64,000 nucleotides of DNA from Nitrososphaerota archaeon (GCA_023379805.1 JAMCPI010000013.1:62001-126000), one strand, 5' to 3'; shown: positions 32,289 to 41,765, counted from the first letter of the stretch. Notes: generated by a model from the sequence alone, not told the origin. A program made the numbers and translations.

Positions 32289-34073
32289 ATGAGTGAGGAG
32301 ATTAGGCAGCCGGTTGTCGTAGTACTGGGTCATGTTGATTCGGGGAAGACTTCTCTCTTAGACAAGATTAGGGGTACCGCGGTTCAGGCTCATGAAGCCG
32401 GTGGTATTACGCAACATATTGGCGCTAGTTTCTTCCCGCCTGAGACTTTGAAGGATATCTGCGGCCCGTTGTTGAAGCAGCTCGGAGGCGCAATCTCGGT
32501 TCCCGGTCTGCTGGTCATTGATACTCCTGGGCATGAGGTGTTCACTAATCTGAGGAGCCGCGGCGGCTCTGCGGCTGACATCTCGATTGTTGTGGTGGAT
32601 TCGTCGAAGGGCTTCGAGATCCAGACGAATGAGAGCATCGATATTTTGAAGAGCCGAAAGGTGCCTTTCGTTATTGCGCTCAATAAGATTGACATGATTA
32701 CTGGGTGGCGGAAGGGTCCGAGCATGTTTCTCGGTGAGTCGCTGAAGATGCAGTCTAAACCGGTTCAGGACGAGGTGGATAACCGCGTCTACAGCGTGAT
32801 GGGCTCGCTGTCCCGTCTCGGCTTCGGATCAGAGGTGTTCTACCGTGTCAAGGACTTTACGAAGGAGGTCGCTATTGTCCCGGTTAGCGCAAGAACCGGT
32901 GAAGGCGTCCCGGAGCTAATCATGGTTCTGGTTGGGTTGGCTCAGCAGTATCTGCGTAAACGTCTGGTTGTTACAGGAGACCGCCCACGAGGCATTGTGC
33001 TTGAGGTCAAGGAGGAGCCTGGCCTAGGCACCACCGCGAATGTGATTCTGCTTGACGGCGTCCTTAGCACAGGGGAGCGTATCGTAGTAGGTAAGCGTGA
33101 CGAGGCTATTGTTACACATGTGCGAGCAATATTCATGCCTAAGCCGCTTGACGAGATACGTGATCCTCGTGACCGCTTCACCTCGGTTGAACGTGTCGGC
33201 GCATCAGCCGGTCTCAAACTCATCACTCCCGATTTAGAGGGCACCTTGGCGGGTTCACCGCTCATTGGTCTTCTACCCACCGACAATGTTGACGAGATCA
33301 AGAAGACTGTGTATGAGGAGGTCAGCCGCGCCTTCATCAGGGCGGATCAGACAGGAATAGTGTTAAAGTCAGATACTCTCGGCTCGCTTGAAGCGCTTGT
33401 CGAGATGCTGAGGCGGCGCAGCGTGTTAATCCGAACTGCGGATATCGGGCCGGTGACTAGACGCGACGTTGTTGAGGCTGAAATGGTCGCTGAGAAGGAT
33501 CGGTACCACGGCGTAATCTTGGCCTTTAACGTCAAGGTTCTCCCAGATGCGCAGGAGGAGATAGAGCGGCGCAGCATCAAGGTCTTCGCCAACCCTGTGA
33601 TATACAGCTTAATCGGTGACTATCTTCAATGGGTTGAAGATGAGCGGGAGGCTATTGAGCGGCGTGAGTTCAGCTCGCTAACACCCCCTTGCAGCTTCCG
33701 CATAATGAAAGGCTACGTCTTCAGGCGAAGCGACCCGGCCGTCGTCGGCGTCGAGATCCTGAAGGGCAGGTTGAAACAGAAATCTGATGTGATGGATGAG
33801 GAAGGAAAGACCGTCGGAACTATCAGGCAGATTCAGGAGGAAAGCAAAACTATTGACGAGGCCACTATAGGCGCTCAGGTCGCGGTTTCCATAGATGGGC
33901 CGATGGTCGGCAGACAGATCAATGAAGGAGATAGACTTCTCACAGTTCCTAAAACTGAAGAGGTGAAGCTCCTCCTCGAAAAGTTCGTCTCTAGACTGTC
34001 ACCTGACGAAGCTGAAGTGTTAAACGAGATTACTGATATTAGGCGACGGAAGAATCCGCTCTACGGCTTCTGA
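32289..34073 (+). CDS. infB: translation initiation factor aIF5B
   Basis: The 594-residue GTPase homologue of IF2/eIF5B promotes subunit joining. G1 is GHVDSGKTSLLDKIRG, G2 region GGITQHIGASFFP, G3 DTPGHEVF, and G4 NKIDM. The C-terminal half has the beta-barrel and helical arm, with SFRIMKGYVFRRSDPAVVGV. Length is normal and no intein is present. AAAGGAG lies upstream of ATG 32289. Its 3' end overlaps the convergent folD by 13 bp. Confidence 0.95.
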   Translation: MSEEIRQPVVVVLGHVDSGKTSLLDKIRGTAVQAHEAGGITQHIGASFFPPETLKDICGPLLKQLGGAISVPGLLVIDTPGHEVFTNLRSRGGSAADISIVVVDSSKGFEIQTNESIDILKSRKVPFVIALNKIDMITGWRKGPSMFLGESLKMQSKPVQDEVDNRVYSVMGSLSRLGFGSEVFYRVKDFTKEVAIVPVSARTGEGVPELIMVLVGLAQQYLRKRLVVTGDRPRGIVLEVKEEPGLGTTANVILLDGVLSTGERIVVGKRDEAIVTHVRAIFMPKPLDEIRDPRDRFTSVERVGASAGLKLITPDLEGTLAGSPLIGLLPTDNVDEIKKTVYEEVSRAFIRADQTGIVLKSDTLGSLEALVEMLRRRSVLIRTADIGPVTRRDVVEAEMVAEKDRYHGVILAFNVKVLPDAQEEIERRSIKVFANPVIYSLIGDYLQWVEDEREAIERREFSSLTPPCSFRIMKGYVFRRSDPAVVGVEILKGRLKQKSDVMDEEGKTVGTIRQIQEESKTIDEATIGAQVAVSIDGPMVGRQINEGDRLLTVPKTEEVKLLLEKFVSRLSPDEAEVLNEITDIRRRKNPLYGF

Positions 34074-34972
34074 TTTGCAGTAAGTCTCTTCGCAGCCTCG
34101 ACTGTGTTCTTCAGAAGCATCGTCCTAGTCATTACGCCTGTGGCTCCTGTGTTAGGCGTAATGTATCCTGCCTTATCCTTAACATCATCGAAGTCTACGT
34201 CAAACACGAGTTTCCCTGTTGCCGGGTCTCTTCGGACACCGATGCTGATCACTGCGACGCCCTCCTTCACCATGTCGCTGGTTAATCTGAACGAGTCCTT
34301 CTGGTATAGTTCAGGTGGCCTACCGGATGCGGCTACAATAATGTCTGCCTCCTTTAGTCTCTTGTAGAGATCCTTTGTGTGTCTGTGGGTGCAGGTGGCT
34401 GTTGCATCTCGATCTTGGAGCAGCTTTCTAATCGGCTCTCCAACGAGGGTGCTTCTGCCCACGATGACAGCGTTTTGCCCTGAGATGGGTACGTTGAAGT
34501 GTTCTAGGATTTTCATTGCTCCTTTAGGTGTGCAGGGCAGCAGGCTTTCTTCAAAGGTGTATTCGCCTAGTAAGAGTTTTCCTAGGTTGTAGGGTGTGAG
34601 TCCGTCTGCATCCTTCTTAGGTGAAAGGGTCTCAAACACCTTCTCCTTGTTAACAAAGTCTGGGAAGGGTAGTTGAACGAGAATACCGTGGATATCTGGG
34701 TCGTTGTTTAGGTTTCTGAGCAGGTTGAGAACCTCCTTCTCCCTAGTCTCCTGAGGATAGTCAAACATCTTGTAGACTCTTGATACGAACCCGACTTTGC
34801 CGCAGTCCTTCTCCTTCAAAGACACGTAGGTCTGCGAGACGGGGTCGTCTCCGACTAGAAGCGCTGCCAGACCGGGGGTAACGCCACGCTGCTCCTGAAG
34901 CATCTTAACATCCTGCCTAATTCCGTTCTGAACCTGTTCTGACAGCTCCTTAGCATCCATTACAACAGTCAA
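34061..34972 (-). CDS. folD: FolD, methylene-THF dehydrogenase/cyclohydrolase
   Basis: The 303-residue bifunctional enzyme interconverts methylene-, methenyl- and formyl-tetrahydrofolate with NAD(P). Catalytic Tyr/Lys lie in QTYVSLKEKDCGKVG, followed by GILVQLPFP, DADGLTPYNLG, PCTPKGAMKIL, and the nucleotide loop VIVGRSTLVGEPI. It implies bacterial-type folate one-carbon chemistry in this archaeon, although PurP does not need formyl-folate. It is convergent with infB and has its own promoter region near 34980-35040. Confidence 0.94.
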   Translation of the reverse strand: MTVVMDAKELSEQVQNGIRQDVKMLQEQRGVTPGLAALLVGDDPVSQTYVSLKEKDCGKVGFVSRVYKMFDYPQETREKEVLNLLRNLNNDPDIHGILVQLPFPDFVNKEKVFETLSPKKDADGLTPYNLGKLLLGEYTFEESLLPCTPKGAMKILEHFNVPISGQNAVIVGRSTLVGEPIRKLLQDRDATATCTHRHTKDLYKRLKEADIIVAASGRPPELYQKDSFRLTSDMVKEGVAVISIGVRRDPATGKLVFDVDFDDVKDKAGYITPNTGATGVMTRTMLLKNTVEAAKRLTANQKP

Positions 34973-35096
34973 TTAACAACAATCCTCCACTAGATGTACC
35001 GCCACTTAGAGGCACATCTTCTACATTAAAAATATCGCTCAGAAACGAGAAGACCAGAAAAACTAGGTCTGGATCACATTAGGCTTATTTCGTTCG

Positions 35097-37403
35097 ATGA
35101 GGCTATACTATTCAGAGAGGTTGCGCGCCGATATTACTGTTCGAGGAGTAGTTCAGGGAGTCGGTTTTAGACCGTTTGTGTATCGATGCGCAGCGGAGAA
35201 GAGGTTGAAAGGATTTGTTCGAAACCTCGGTGATGCCACAGTCAATATCGCCATCGACGGAGAAGAGGAGACTATCCAGCAGTTCGTGAAAGATCTTCAA
35301 GACAAAAAGCCGCTGCTCGCAAGTATCCACGACATAGCGATCCGCTACAACGGCGGCGGTGAAACCCTGTTCGAGGGCTTCAGGATTCTCGACAGCGTAA
35401 AGTCGGGGGTAACGTCTGGCTCGGTGATCCCTGCTGATGCGGCGATTTGTGATGAATGTCTCAGTGAGATGAAGGATACCAGTAGTCGGCGGTTCAGCTA
35501 CTTCTTCAACACCTGCACCGACTGCGGCCCCAGGTACACCACTATCCTCGAAACGCCTTACGACAGGGTGAACACAACGATGAAGCAGTTTCAAATGTGT
35601 AAACGATGTGAAAACGAATACGTCGACCCGTTGAACAGGAGGTTCCACGCACAGACAATCGCCTGTCCTGACTGCGGACCAAAGATCCGGTTAACCACAG
35701 CAAAAGGCGAGCCCGTGGAATGCAAAAACCCGATACAGGACGCCGGTAGACTCCTGAACGAGGGATGCATCGTAGCGGTGAAGGGTAACGGCGGCTTCCA
35801 CTTAGCTGCTGCCACAACCTTTTCTGAACCCGTTATTCGGTTGAGACAGGCTAAGCACAGGTCACAGAAGCCGTTCGCAGTTATGGCGCAAAACCTTCAG
35901 GCAGTAAACACTTTCGCTCAGGTATCTGAAGTTGAGGCTGAGCTGCTTACGTCTTACCGGAGACCAATTGTTCTGCTTCGGAAGAGTGCAGGTTACTGTT
36001 TGGCTGAGGAGATTGCGCCCGGCTTGAACAGCATCGGGGTGATGCTTCCTTACAGCGGTCTTCACGTGCTTCTGCTCAACAGCGTTGGTGGGGAGCCTGC
36101 GTTGATTATGACCAGCGGCAACCATTCAGGTGAACCGATCGTCAAGGACGAGACGGAGGCCCTGAAGCATCTAGGCTGCTATGTTGATTACTTCCTCGTT
36201 CACGATCGGGAGATTGCTCAGCGGTGTGATGATTCGGTCGTAAAGATGATGATGAATGGTAAGCCGAGCCTTATTCGGAGATCCAGAGGGTATGCTCCTG
36301 AGCCTCTTCACATCAACCTTGTCGGTCGAGACAAAAACTGTGTTCTAGGGTTAGGTGGAGACCTGAACGTAACAGTCTGCTCCCTCTTAGGTGAGCGGGC
36401 CTATCTGTCCCAGCATATCGGTGATATTGAGGTTGCAGAGATGTTCGGTTTCCTGAAGGAGACTGTGGAGCATCTTGTGAGGCTGACTAAGAGCCCCGTT
36501 CAGATGGTCGCTCACGATCTACACCCCGGGTTTCTAACTACGCGGCTAGCTGCTCAGTTCGAGTTGGAGCGCGAGTGGCGCGCGGTTCCAGTTCAGCATC
36601 ATTACGCGCATGCGGCTTCTATAATGGGTGAGCATGGGTTGAGCGAAATGGTGGGCATCGCTTGCGACGGGGTCGGTTACGGCCTCGACGGGCATGTTTG
36701 GGGTGGCGAGGTTCTTGAGTGTTCTAGAGGCGGCTTTAAGCGGCAGGGTCATCTTCAAGAACATCCTATGGTTGGTGGAGATCTTACTTCCAAGTTTCCG
36801 CTACGGATGGTTGCAGGTATTTTGTCAGGCATGAGTGAGGCAGAGGAATGGCTCCGCTCAAGAGCGAAGTTGTTTCCTCACGGTGAGGAGGAGGTTGAGC
36901 TTGTAATGGCTCAGCTCAAGGAGGGAAGATACGTTGAGACTTCTAGCTGTGGTAGAGTTTTGGACGCGGTTTCAGCGCTGCTGGATGTCTGTTGTGTGAG
37001 AACATACGAGGGTGAACCCGCTATGAAGCTGGAGACGTTAGCCGCTTCGGGTCAGGATGTCCTAAGCTTAACACCTAGGTTTGACGGCGCTGTTCTGAAT
37101 ACTAGGTACCTGCTGGAACAACTTTTTGGCGAGATTCATAGAACATCTAAGGCGGATCTTGCCTGCTCGGCTCAGTCGTACTTGGCTAGGGGATTAGCTG
37201 CTCTTGCTGTGGAAACTGCTCAGAAGCTTGGCTGCAAGACTGTTGGTTTTTCGGGCGGCGTAGCTTACAACGGGCAGATTACTTCTACTATCAGAAGTGC
37301 GGTTGAGTCATCTGGGCTAAGTTTCGTTACTAATGCTGAGGTTCCGCCGGGTGATGGTGGGCTTTCGTTTGGACAGGCTGTGGCGGCTGTTTTGGCCGGC
37401 TGA
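35097..37403 (+). CDS. hypF: HypF carbamoyltransferase, hydrogenase maturation
   Basis: The 768-residue HypF starts cyanide synthesis for the [NiFe] centre by converting carbamoyl phosphate to carbamoyl-adenylate and passing the group to HypE. Domains in order: acylphosphatase (VRGVVQGVGFRPFVYR, about 15-30), two zinc fingers (CDECLSEM...CTDCGPRY, CKRCENEY...CPDCGP), YrdC-like (KGNGGFHLAAATTF), and Kae1-like with PVQHHYAHAAS and GVGYGLDGHVWGGE. All motifs are intact. It is the first gene of the hydrogenase locus. Confidence 0.95.
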   Translation: MRLYYSERLRADITVRGVVQGVGFRPFVYRCAAEKRLKGFVRNLGDATVNIAIDGEEETIQQFVKDLQDKKPLLASIHDIAIRYNGGGETLFEGFRILDSVKSGVTSGSVIPADAAICDECLSEMKDTSSRRFSYFFNTCTDCGPRYTTILETPYDRVNTTMKQFQMCKRCENEYVDPLNRRFHAQTIACPDCGPKIRLTTAKGEPVECKNPIQDAGRLLNEGCIVAVKGNGGFHLAAATTFSEPVIRLRQAKHRSQKPFAVMAQNLQAVNTFAQVSEVEAELLTSYRRPIVLLRKSAGYCLAEEIAPGLNSIGVMLPYSGLHVLLLNSVGGEPALIMTSGNHSGEPIVKDETEALKHLGCYVDYFLVHDREIAQRCDDSVVKMMMNGKPSLIRRSRGYAPEPLHINLVGRDKNCVLGLGGDLNVTVCSLLGERAYLSQHIGDIEVAEMFGFLKETVEHLVRLTKSPVQMVAHDLHPGFLTTRLAAQFELEREWRAVPVQHHYAHAASIMGEHGLSEMVGIACDGVGYGLDGHVWGGEVLECSRGGFKRQGHLQEHPMVGGDLTSKFPLRMVAGILSGMSEAEEWLRSRAKLFPHGEEEVELVMAQLKEGRYVETSSCGRVLDAVSALLDVCCVRTYEGEPAMKLETLAASGQDVLSLTPRFDGAVLNTRYLLEQLFGEIHRTSKADLACSAQSYLARGLAALAVETAQKLGCKTVGFSGGVAYNGQITSTIRSAVESSGLSFVTNAEVPPGDGGLSFGQAVAAVLAG

Positions 37404-37415
37404 GGTCGCTAGGCT

Positions 37416-37895
37416 TTGGGGAAACGTGTTGTGGTTATCGGGGTCGGGAATATTCTGCTCAGAGATGATGGTGTAGGGATTCATGTGGTGAGGGCGCTGG
37501 TCGATGAGGTTGCTATCGATGATAGGTGGGTGTCTGTTTACGAGTGCGGTACTTTGGGTCTGCAGATTTTGGATTACTTGGATGGTGCTGACTGCGTGGT
37601 GATTGTGGATGCGGTTAGGTCGGGTAAGCCGCCGGGTGCTGTTTCAAGGTTCCTTATTGATCAGTCTAGGCTGAAGGATCCTGAGGATTTGCAGAGTATG
37701 CATCAGGTCGACGTGTTGGCTACGTTGAGCTTAGGAAGGGGGATGGTGCGTTTGCCTGATCGAATTGTTGTCGTGGGGGTCGAGCCGAGCGATGTTTCTT
37801 TAGGGCTGGATCTTTCTGACGCGGTTAAGGGCTCTGTGCAAGATGCTGTGCAGCTGGTTTTGGATGAGCTCGGGTTTGCGCAACAAGGCGGATAA
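37416..37895 (+). CDS. hydrogenase maturation endopeptidase (HyaD/HybD type)
   Basis: The 159-residue protease trims the large-subunit C-terminus after nickel insertion. GVGNILLRDDGVGIHVV, the middle VIVDAV Asp and the MHQVD His correspond to the three nickel-sensing ligands of HybD, with Asp in place of the first Glu. It starts at TTG 37416, 12 bp after hypF. The substrate is clearly present: the large subunit keeps a 14-residue extension after its terminal Cys/His motif. Confidence 0.93.
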   Translation: MGKRVVVIGVGNILLRDDGVGIHVVRALVDEVAIDDRWVSVYECGTLGLQILDYLDGADCVVIVDAVRSGKPPGAVSRFLIDQSRLKDPEDLQSMHQVDVLATLSLGRGMVRLPDRIVVVGVEPSDVSLGLDLSDAVKGSVQDAVQLVLDELGFAQQGG

Positions 37896-37941
37896 TGATT
37901 ACAGAAAGAATTTCAAATAATATCGGTATATTAATACATGG

Positions 37942-37950
37942 TTATATATT
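37942..37950 (+). promoter_or_regulatory. TATA-like promoter of the hydrogenase structural operon
   Basis: TTATATATT is centred 26-29 bp before the TTG start(s) at 37972/37975 and lies in an AT-rich spacer unlike the surrounding sequence. It predicts a leaderless transcript for small subunit, large subunit, cytochrome b and the hyp genes, separate from hypF-protease. Confidence 0.6.
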
Positions 37951-37971
37951 GGGAAACACTATATATTATAA

Positions 37972-39141
37972 TTGTTGACAAGAAGACGTGATTTCTTAAA
38001 ATTATGTACTATGATGGGTGTAGGAACAGTACTAAATCTCTACACCGGTGAAATCAGCCAAGTCCTTGCTCAAGCAGCTCAAAAGAAGCACGTTATCTGG
38101 CTTCAAGGCGGATCCGACTCAGGCTGCACCGTTTCAATACTTCAAGCAGCACATCCGGATCTGATAGACGCCATCGTAGACTTCAAGCTGGCCGCAGATC
38201 ACTGGGCAACAGTCATGACTCCGGAGGACGATCCGCGTTACGACCTCGGTTGGTGGAGCGCAGGATACCGATCTGAAGACACATCAAACGTTCCGTTAAT
38301 CAACGCTGTTTTCGGGAATGCTCCTGTTGACGCCCTCATAGTAGAAGGAACAGTCCAGACCGGTACACCGAAGGGAGGTGCACCCGGCCAGTACTGCGTC
38401 TTAACCGAACATGAAGGACAGCCGGTGACGATGTGGGAGGCGGCTCAGAAACTGTACCGGAAAGCAGCTTACACGGTTGCCTACGGTCAATGCTCCTCCT
38501 TCGGCAATATCCCGTCCGCAAAAGGTAACCTCACAGGATCGGTGTCGCTGGTAAACTCGCTGAAGACGGCGAATGTATACGACCCTAAGAAACCGGTCAT
38601 CAGCATCGCAGGCTGCCCCGGTCACCCGGACTGGATGCTTCTAACACTCGCCTCGGTTCTACAGGGCTTCAACCCTGATATCGACGAGATGGGTCGCCCG
38701 AGAGCATTCTTCAACCAGTTTATTCATGATGGCTGCCCGAGGCGAGGCTACTACGATAAAGGAGAGTTCGCTGTTAACTACGACGATCCCCAATGCCTCT
38801 GGAAGCTCGGCTGCCGGGGTCCTATCACCGTCTCGCACTGCGCGATAACCCGTTGGAATAACGGGGTAGGTTTCTGTACACAGCAGGGGCCTATGTGCTG
38901 GGGATGCATGCATCCTAACTTCCCAGATTCACCTGCCGGCGGAGATCCGACGCAGCCTGCTCCGGGTTCATTCTTCAACGAGGTTGAAGCGGCTCCTTCG
39001 CTCCTAGGAGTAAACGTGAACACAGCCGCCCTAGCGTTGGCCGGTGGCGCAGCTATCGGTATCGCTGCGCACGCTTTGAGGCGGAAAGGAGGAAGATCTC
39101 CGCCTGAGGAGCATGAGGCGGTGGAGGTTGAGCATGAATGA
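37972..39141 (+). CDS. [NiFe]-hydrogenase small subunit, Tat-exported, atypical Fe-S ligands
   Basis: The 389-residue electron-transfer subunit has a Tat signal (RRRDFLKLCTMMGVG) and a C-terminal transmembrane helix (about 350-370), so it works on the outer face. Distal cluster ligands are H252, C255, C275, C281. Medial ligands are C290, C309, C312, with an extra C302 near the position normally held by Pro. For the proximal cluster, C52, C174 and C215 are present. The first Cys of the usual C-x-x-C is replaced: the motif reads WLQGGSDSGCTVS, placing D49 there. Both changes point to altered cluster chemistry. It starts at TTG 37972 or 37975 and overlaps the large subunit by 4 nt (ATGA). Confidence 0.92.
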   Translation: MLTRRRDFLKLCTMMGVGTVLNLYTGEISQVLAQAAQKKHVIWLQGGSDSGCTVSILQAAHPDLIDAIVDFKLAADHWATVMTPEDDPRYDLGWWSAGYRSEDTSNVPLINAVFGNAPVDALIVEGTVQTGTPKGGAPGQYCVLTEHEGQPVTMWEAAQKLYRKAAYTVAYGQCSSFGNIPSAKGNLTGSVSLVNSLKTANVYDPKKPVISIAGCPGHPDWMLLTLASVLQGFNPDIDEMGRPRAFFNQFIHDGCPRRGYYDKGEFAVNYDDPQCLWKLGCRGPITVSHCAITRWNNGVGFCTQQGPMCWGCMHPNFPDSPAGGDPTQPAPGSFFNEVEAAPSLLGVNVNTAALALAGGAAIGIAAHALRRKGGRSPPEEHEAVEVEHE

Positions 39142-40760
39142 GCGCCAAGATCGTGATCGATCCAGTTACACGTATCGAGGGGCACTTGAGGATTGAGCTT
39201 GAAGCCGAAGGTAACAGCGTGAAAACTGCGAAGAACACCGCTACATTGTACCGCGGCTTCGAAAATATTGTTCAAGGGAGAGATCCTCGTGACTGCGCCC
39301 CTATTCTCTCAGCAATCTGCGGGGTCTGCCACACCGATCATCATCTGAACTCTGTGCGCGCAGTGGAGAACGCATCTGGTGCATTACAGTACATTAACGG
39401 GTATGCTGATGATAAAACGGATCTTCCTCTGAACGCGGCTCTCAACCGGAATATCATACAGGCCGCTAACACACTTTACTCGCATGCCGCCCATATTCTT
39501 GTTCTTGCCGGTCCGGACTTCAGGCTGTATGGTCTGCTTGAAGCTCTAAGCAAGTCGCTGGTCGTAAACAGCTATGCTGATCTTCTGAAACTGGTTATTC
39601 TTCCAGCTCAACAGTTTATGCATCAGACCATCACCCTTCTAGGCGGCAAGGCTCCTCATCAGAGAGGGGCTATCCCAGGGGGAACCCCGGTTAGACCAGA
39701 TATCTCCGTCATAGCTAGGACGCTGGAGCGTTTTCGTGAGCTAAGAAAAATCACTGATATTGCAGCTCCTGTTATCTGGAACTTTGTCACTTCACGGGCT
39801 CTGGTTCTAGCCGGCCTCGGCGCAGGAACCGGCAACTTCCTCTCACTAGGGATGCAGCCTGATCCAACCACCAGCAGCGGTACCTCGAAGATGCCGTATA
39901 TCTTCAGCCGTGGCGTAATCCTGAACAGCACGCCGCAGAAACTCGGAGCAGTAGAACCCTTCGATCCCAGAAGCATTACTGAGAACGTCGACAAATCATG
40001 GTATGATCAAGCCGGCACTCAGTCGGTGTTCGACGAGGCTCCGCCGAAGCCGGATATGAGCAAGTCTGGAGCGTATAGTTGGGCAAAGTCACCGCTGTAT
40101 AATGGGCAGCCGTGTGAAGTTGGGCCGCTGTCAAGGGTTCTAGCTGCGGGTATCTATCAGAAGCTAGGTGAGGTCATACACGGCATTGTTCCGGAGGTGT
40201 CTGGGTTGCCGTTGAACCCGATGGGCTCAGTCTTTGACAGAACGGTTGCTCGAGCACTTGAGCTGGTGGCGTTAACCGGCTCGGATAACACAACTAAGAA
40301 TCTGGAGGTTTTGGGTAAGCCTCTCAACCTTTCACTTGTAGACGTGTTAACTGCACTTGGCCTAAAAACTGACAAGTACAACGGGTTGGCTGAGAAGTGG
40401 ATCCTGAGCCTAGATCCCGGGAAGCCAGCGTACACAAGGATCGATGTTCCTTCCGTCGGTGAAGGTATCGGGCTGTGGGAGGCTCCTAGAGGCGCTCTGT
40501 TCCACTGGATCCGCATAAAAGGCGGAAAAACAGACAATTATCAAGTCATCGCCCCCACAACATGGAATGTTCATCCCGACGGGCCTCTTGAGAAAGCGCT
40601 TGTAGGCACCCCTATCGACAAGGACGTTAAGGATCCTGCGTTAGGATCTATGTATCTCAGAAAAGTCGCGTGGGTGGTGAGATCATTCGATCTCTGCCTA
40701 GCATGCACGGTTCACACGATAGATGCGTGTGGAAACGAGGCTGTATTGGAGTTTCCTTAA
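39138..40760 (+). CDS. [NiFe]-hydrogenase large (catalytic) subunit
   Basis: The 540-residue subunit holds the Ni-Fe site. The N-terminal nickel motif is C61-G-V-C64 in SAICGVCHTDHH and the C-terminal motif is C520-LA-C523 in SFDLCLACTVH, with DLC rather than the common DPC. IDPVTRIEGHLRIE is the family hallmark. After H526 a 14-residue tail (TIDACGNEAVLEFP) remains for the maturation protease. With a Tat-bearing small subunit and cytochrome b it is a membrane-bound uptake-type (group 1-like) enzyme. I cannot assign the subgroup without a tree. Confidence 0.94.
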   Translation: MSAKIVIDPVTRIEGHLRIELEAEGNSVKTAKNTATLYRGFENIVQGRDPRDCAPILSAICGVCHTDHHLNSVRAVENASGALQYINGYADDKTDLPLNAALNRNIIQAANTLYSHAAHILVLAGPDFRLYGLLEALSKSLVVNSYADLLKLVILPAQQFMHQTITLLGGKAPHQRGAIPGGTPVRPDISVIARTLERFRELRKITDIAAPVIWNFVTSRALVLAGLGAGTGNFLSLGMQPDPTTSSGTSKMPYIFSRGVILNSTPQKLGAVEPFDPRSITENVDKSWYDQAGTQSVFDEAPPKPDMSKSGAYSWAKSPLYNGQPCEVGPLSRVLAAGIYQKLGEVIHGIVPEVSGLPLNPMGSVFDRTVARALELVALTGSDNTTKNLEVLGKPLNLSLVDVLTALGLKTDKYNGLAEKWILSLDPGKPAYTRIDVPSVGEGIGLWEAPRGALFHWIRIKGGKTDNYQVIAPTTWNVHPDGPLEKALVGTPIDKDVKDPALGSMYLRKVAWVVRSFDLCLACTVHTIDACGNEAVLEFP

Positions 40761-40786
40761 CTGACTAATGGAGGGTTCGGATCAAG

Positions 40787-41500
40787 ATGAGTAAACGAAA
40801 AAAAGTAGGCGCGAAAAGAACAGCCGCAGCATCCCATGAGGAGTACGTTGTGGTTGAGAGGCATACACCGTTCTTCAGGTTCTGGCACTGGACAACCTTC
40901 ATCATAGGTTTACTCATTATACTTACCGGATTAGAAATCTACGCGGGTGCACCGTACTGGAATATCTTCGGCAGCTACCATGATGCTAGAGCATTGCATC
41001 TTCTCTTATCGCTCTTCATAGGCTTCTGGGCTCTTCCAATCCTACTGTATTATCTGGCTGCGATCGGGGATCTCCGAAACATTCTCTTGGGAAGAGGTGA
41101 TGTGAAGTGGCAGATGGATAATGTGAAGAATTTCGTTGGTCGCAGCCCAACCTATCCTGAACACTCCACCTATGATGTGCAGGCTCACAGATGGTATCGG
41201 AAGTATAATCCCGGGCAGAAAATACTCTTCCTAGGGGACATTATCGCGCTGATAATAGTTGGTTTAACCGGGCTAACAATGTATTCACCCACCGCCTTCG
41301 CACCGGTAATAACCGTCTTCGACTGGCTCACGCTCGGCGGCATAGCTGGAGTAAGAGCAGTCCACTACCTGCTGCTCTACTATTTCGTGGTCACAACTAT
41401 TGTTCACGCATACTTGGGAATGGTTCCGGCTAACTGGCCGGTTCTGAAATCGATGGTCAGAGGAAAAGCCCGTTTCAAGGTTCATCGCAGCCGAAGCTAG
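40787..41500 (+). CDS. Ni/Fe-hydrogenase cytochrome b subunit
   Basis: The 237-residue dihaem membrane protein has about four to five helices. Candidate haem ligands lie in FRFWHW, ARALHLL, RAVHYLLLY and IVHAYLG. The long middle loop with DVQAHRWYRKYNPGQK is typical of HyaC-like proteins. It takes electrons from the small subunit to membrane quinone. The basic N-terminus (MSKRKKVGAKR) should be cytoplasmic. It lies 26 bp after the large subunit. Confidence 0.9.
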   Translation: MSKRKKVGAKRTAAASHEEYVVVERHTPFFRFWHWTTFIIGLLIILTGLEIYAGAPYWNIFGSYHDARALHLLLSLFIGFWALPILLYYLAAIGDLRNILLGRGDVKWQMDNVKNFVGRSPTYPEHSTYDVQAHRWYRKYNPGQKILFLGDIIALIIVGLTGLTMYSPTAFAPVITVFDWLTLGGIAGVRAVHYLLLYYFVVTTIVHAYLGMVPANWPVLKSMVRGKARFKVHRSRS

Positions 41501-41516
41501 TGGCAGTTGGACAGGT

Positions 41517-41765
41517 ATGTGTCTCGCAATTCCCGGCAGAGTCGTTGAATGTGCGCAGGATCATGCCACAGTAGACTTCGGGGCAGGCACATCGAGACAG
41601 GTGAACATATCATTAGTTGATGTCGAAGTGGGCCAATACGTAATCGTCCACGCCGGCTTCGCTATCCAAGTGCTGGATCAGGCTGACGCTGAGCGATCAC
41701 TGGATCTCTGGCGAACCATTCTGAGCATGGAAGAGGCGGAGACGGAGGCGAAGCGGGAGGCATGA
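41517..41765 (+). CDS. hypC: HypC hydrogenase maturation chaperone
   Basis: The 82-residue HypC has the essential Cys at position 2 (MCLAIPGRVVE) and GQYVIVHAGFAIQVLD. It holds the Fe(CN)2CO unit with HypD and delivers it to the large subunit. It overlaps hypB by 4 nt (ATGA). Confidence 0.95.
   Translation: MCLAIPGRVVECAQDHATVDFGAGTSRQVNISLVDVEVGQYVIVHAGFAIQVLDQADAERSLDLWRTILSMEEAETEAKREA

Noticed and set aside
32289-34073. Intein in aIF5B
   Set aside because: The protein is continuous and of normal length through all GTPase motifs.
37972-39141. Assignment to the actinobacterial-type (group 1h) high-affinity hydrogenases
   Set aside because: In that group, as I recall, Asp takes the second position of the proximal motif and there is no Tat signal. 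Here Asp is at the first position and there are a Tat signal and a C-terminal anchor.
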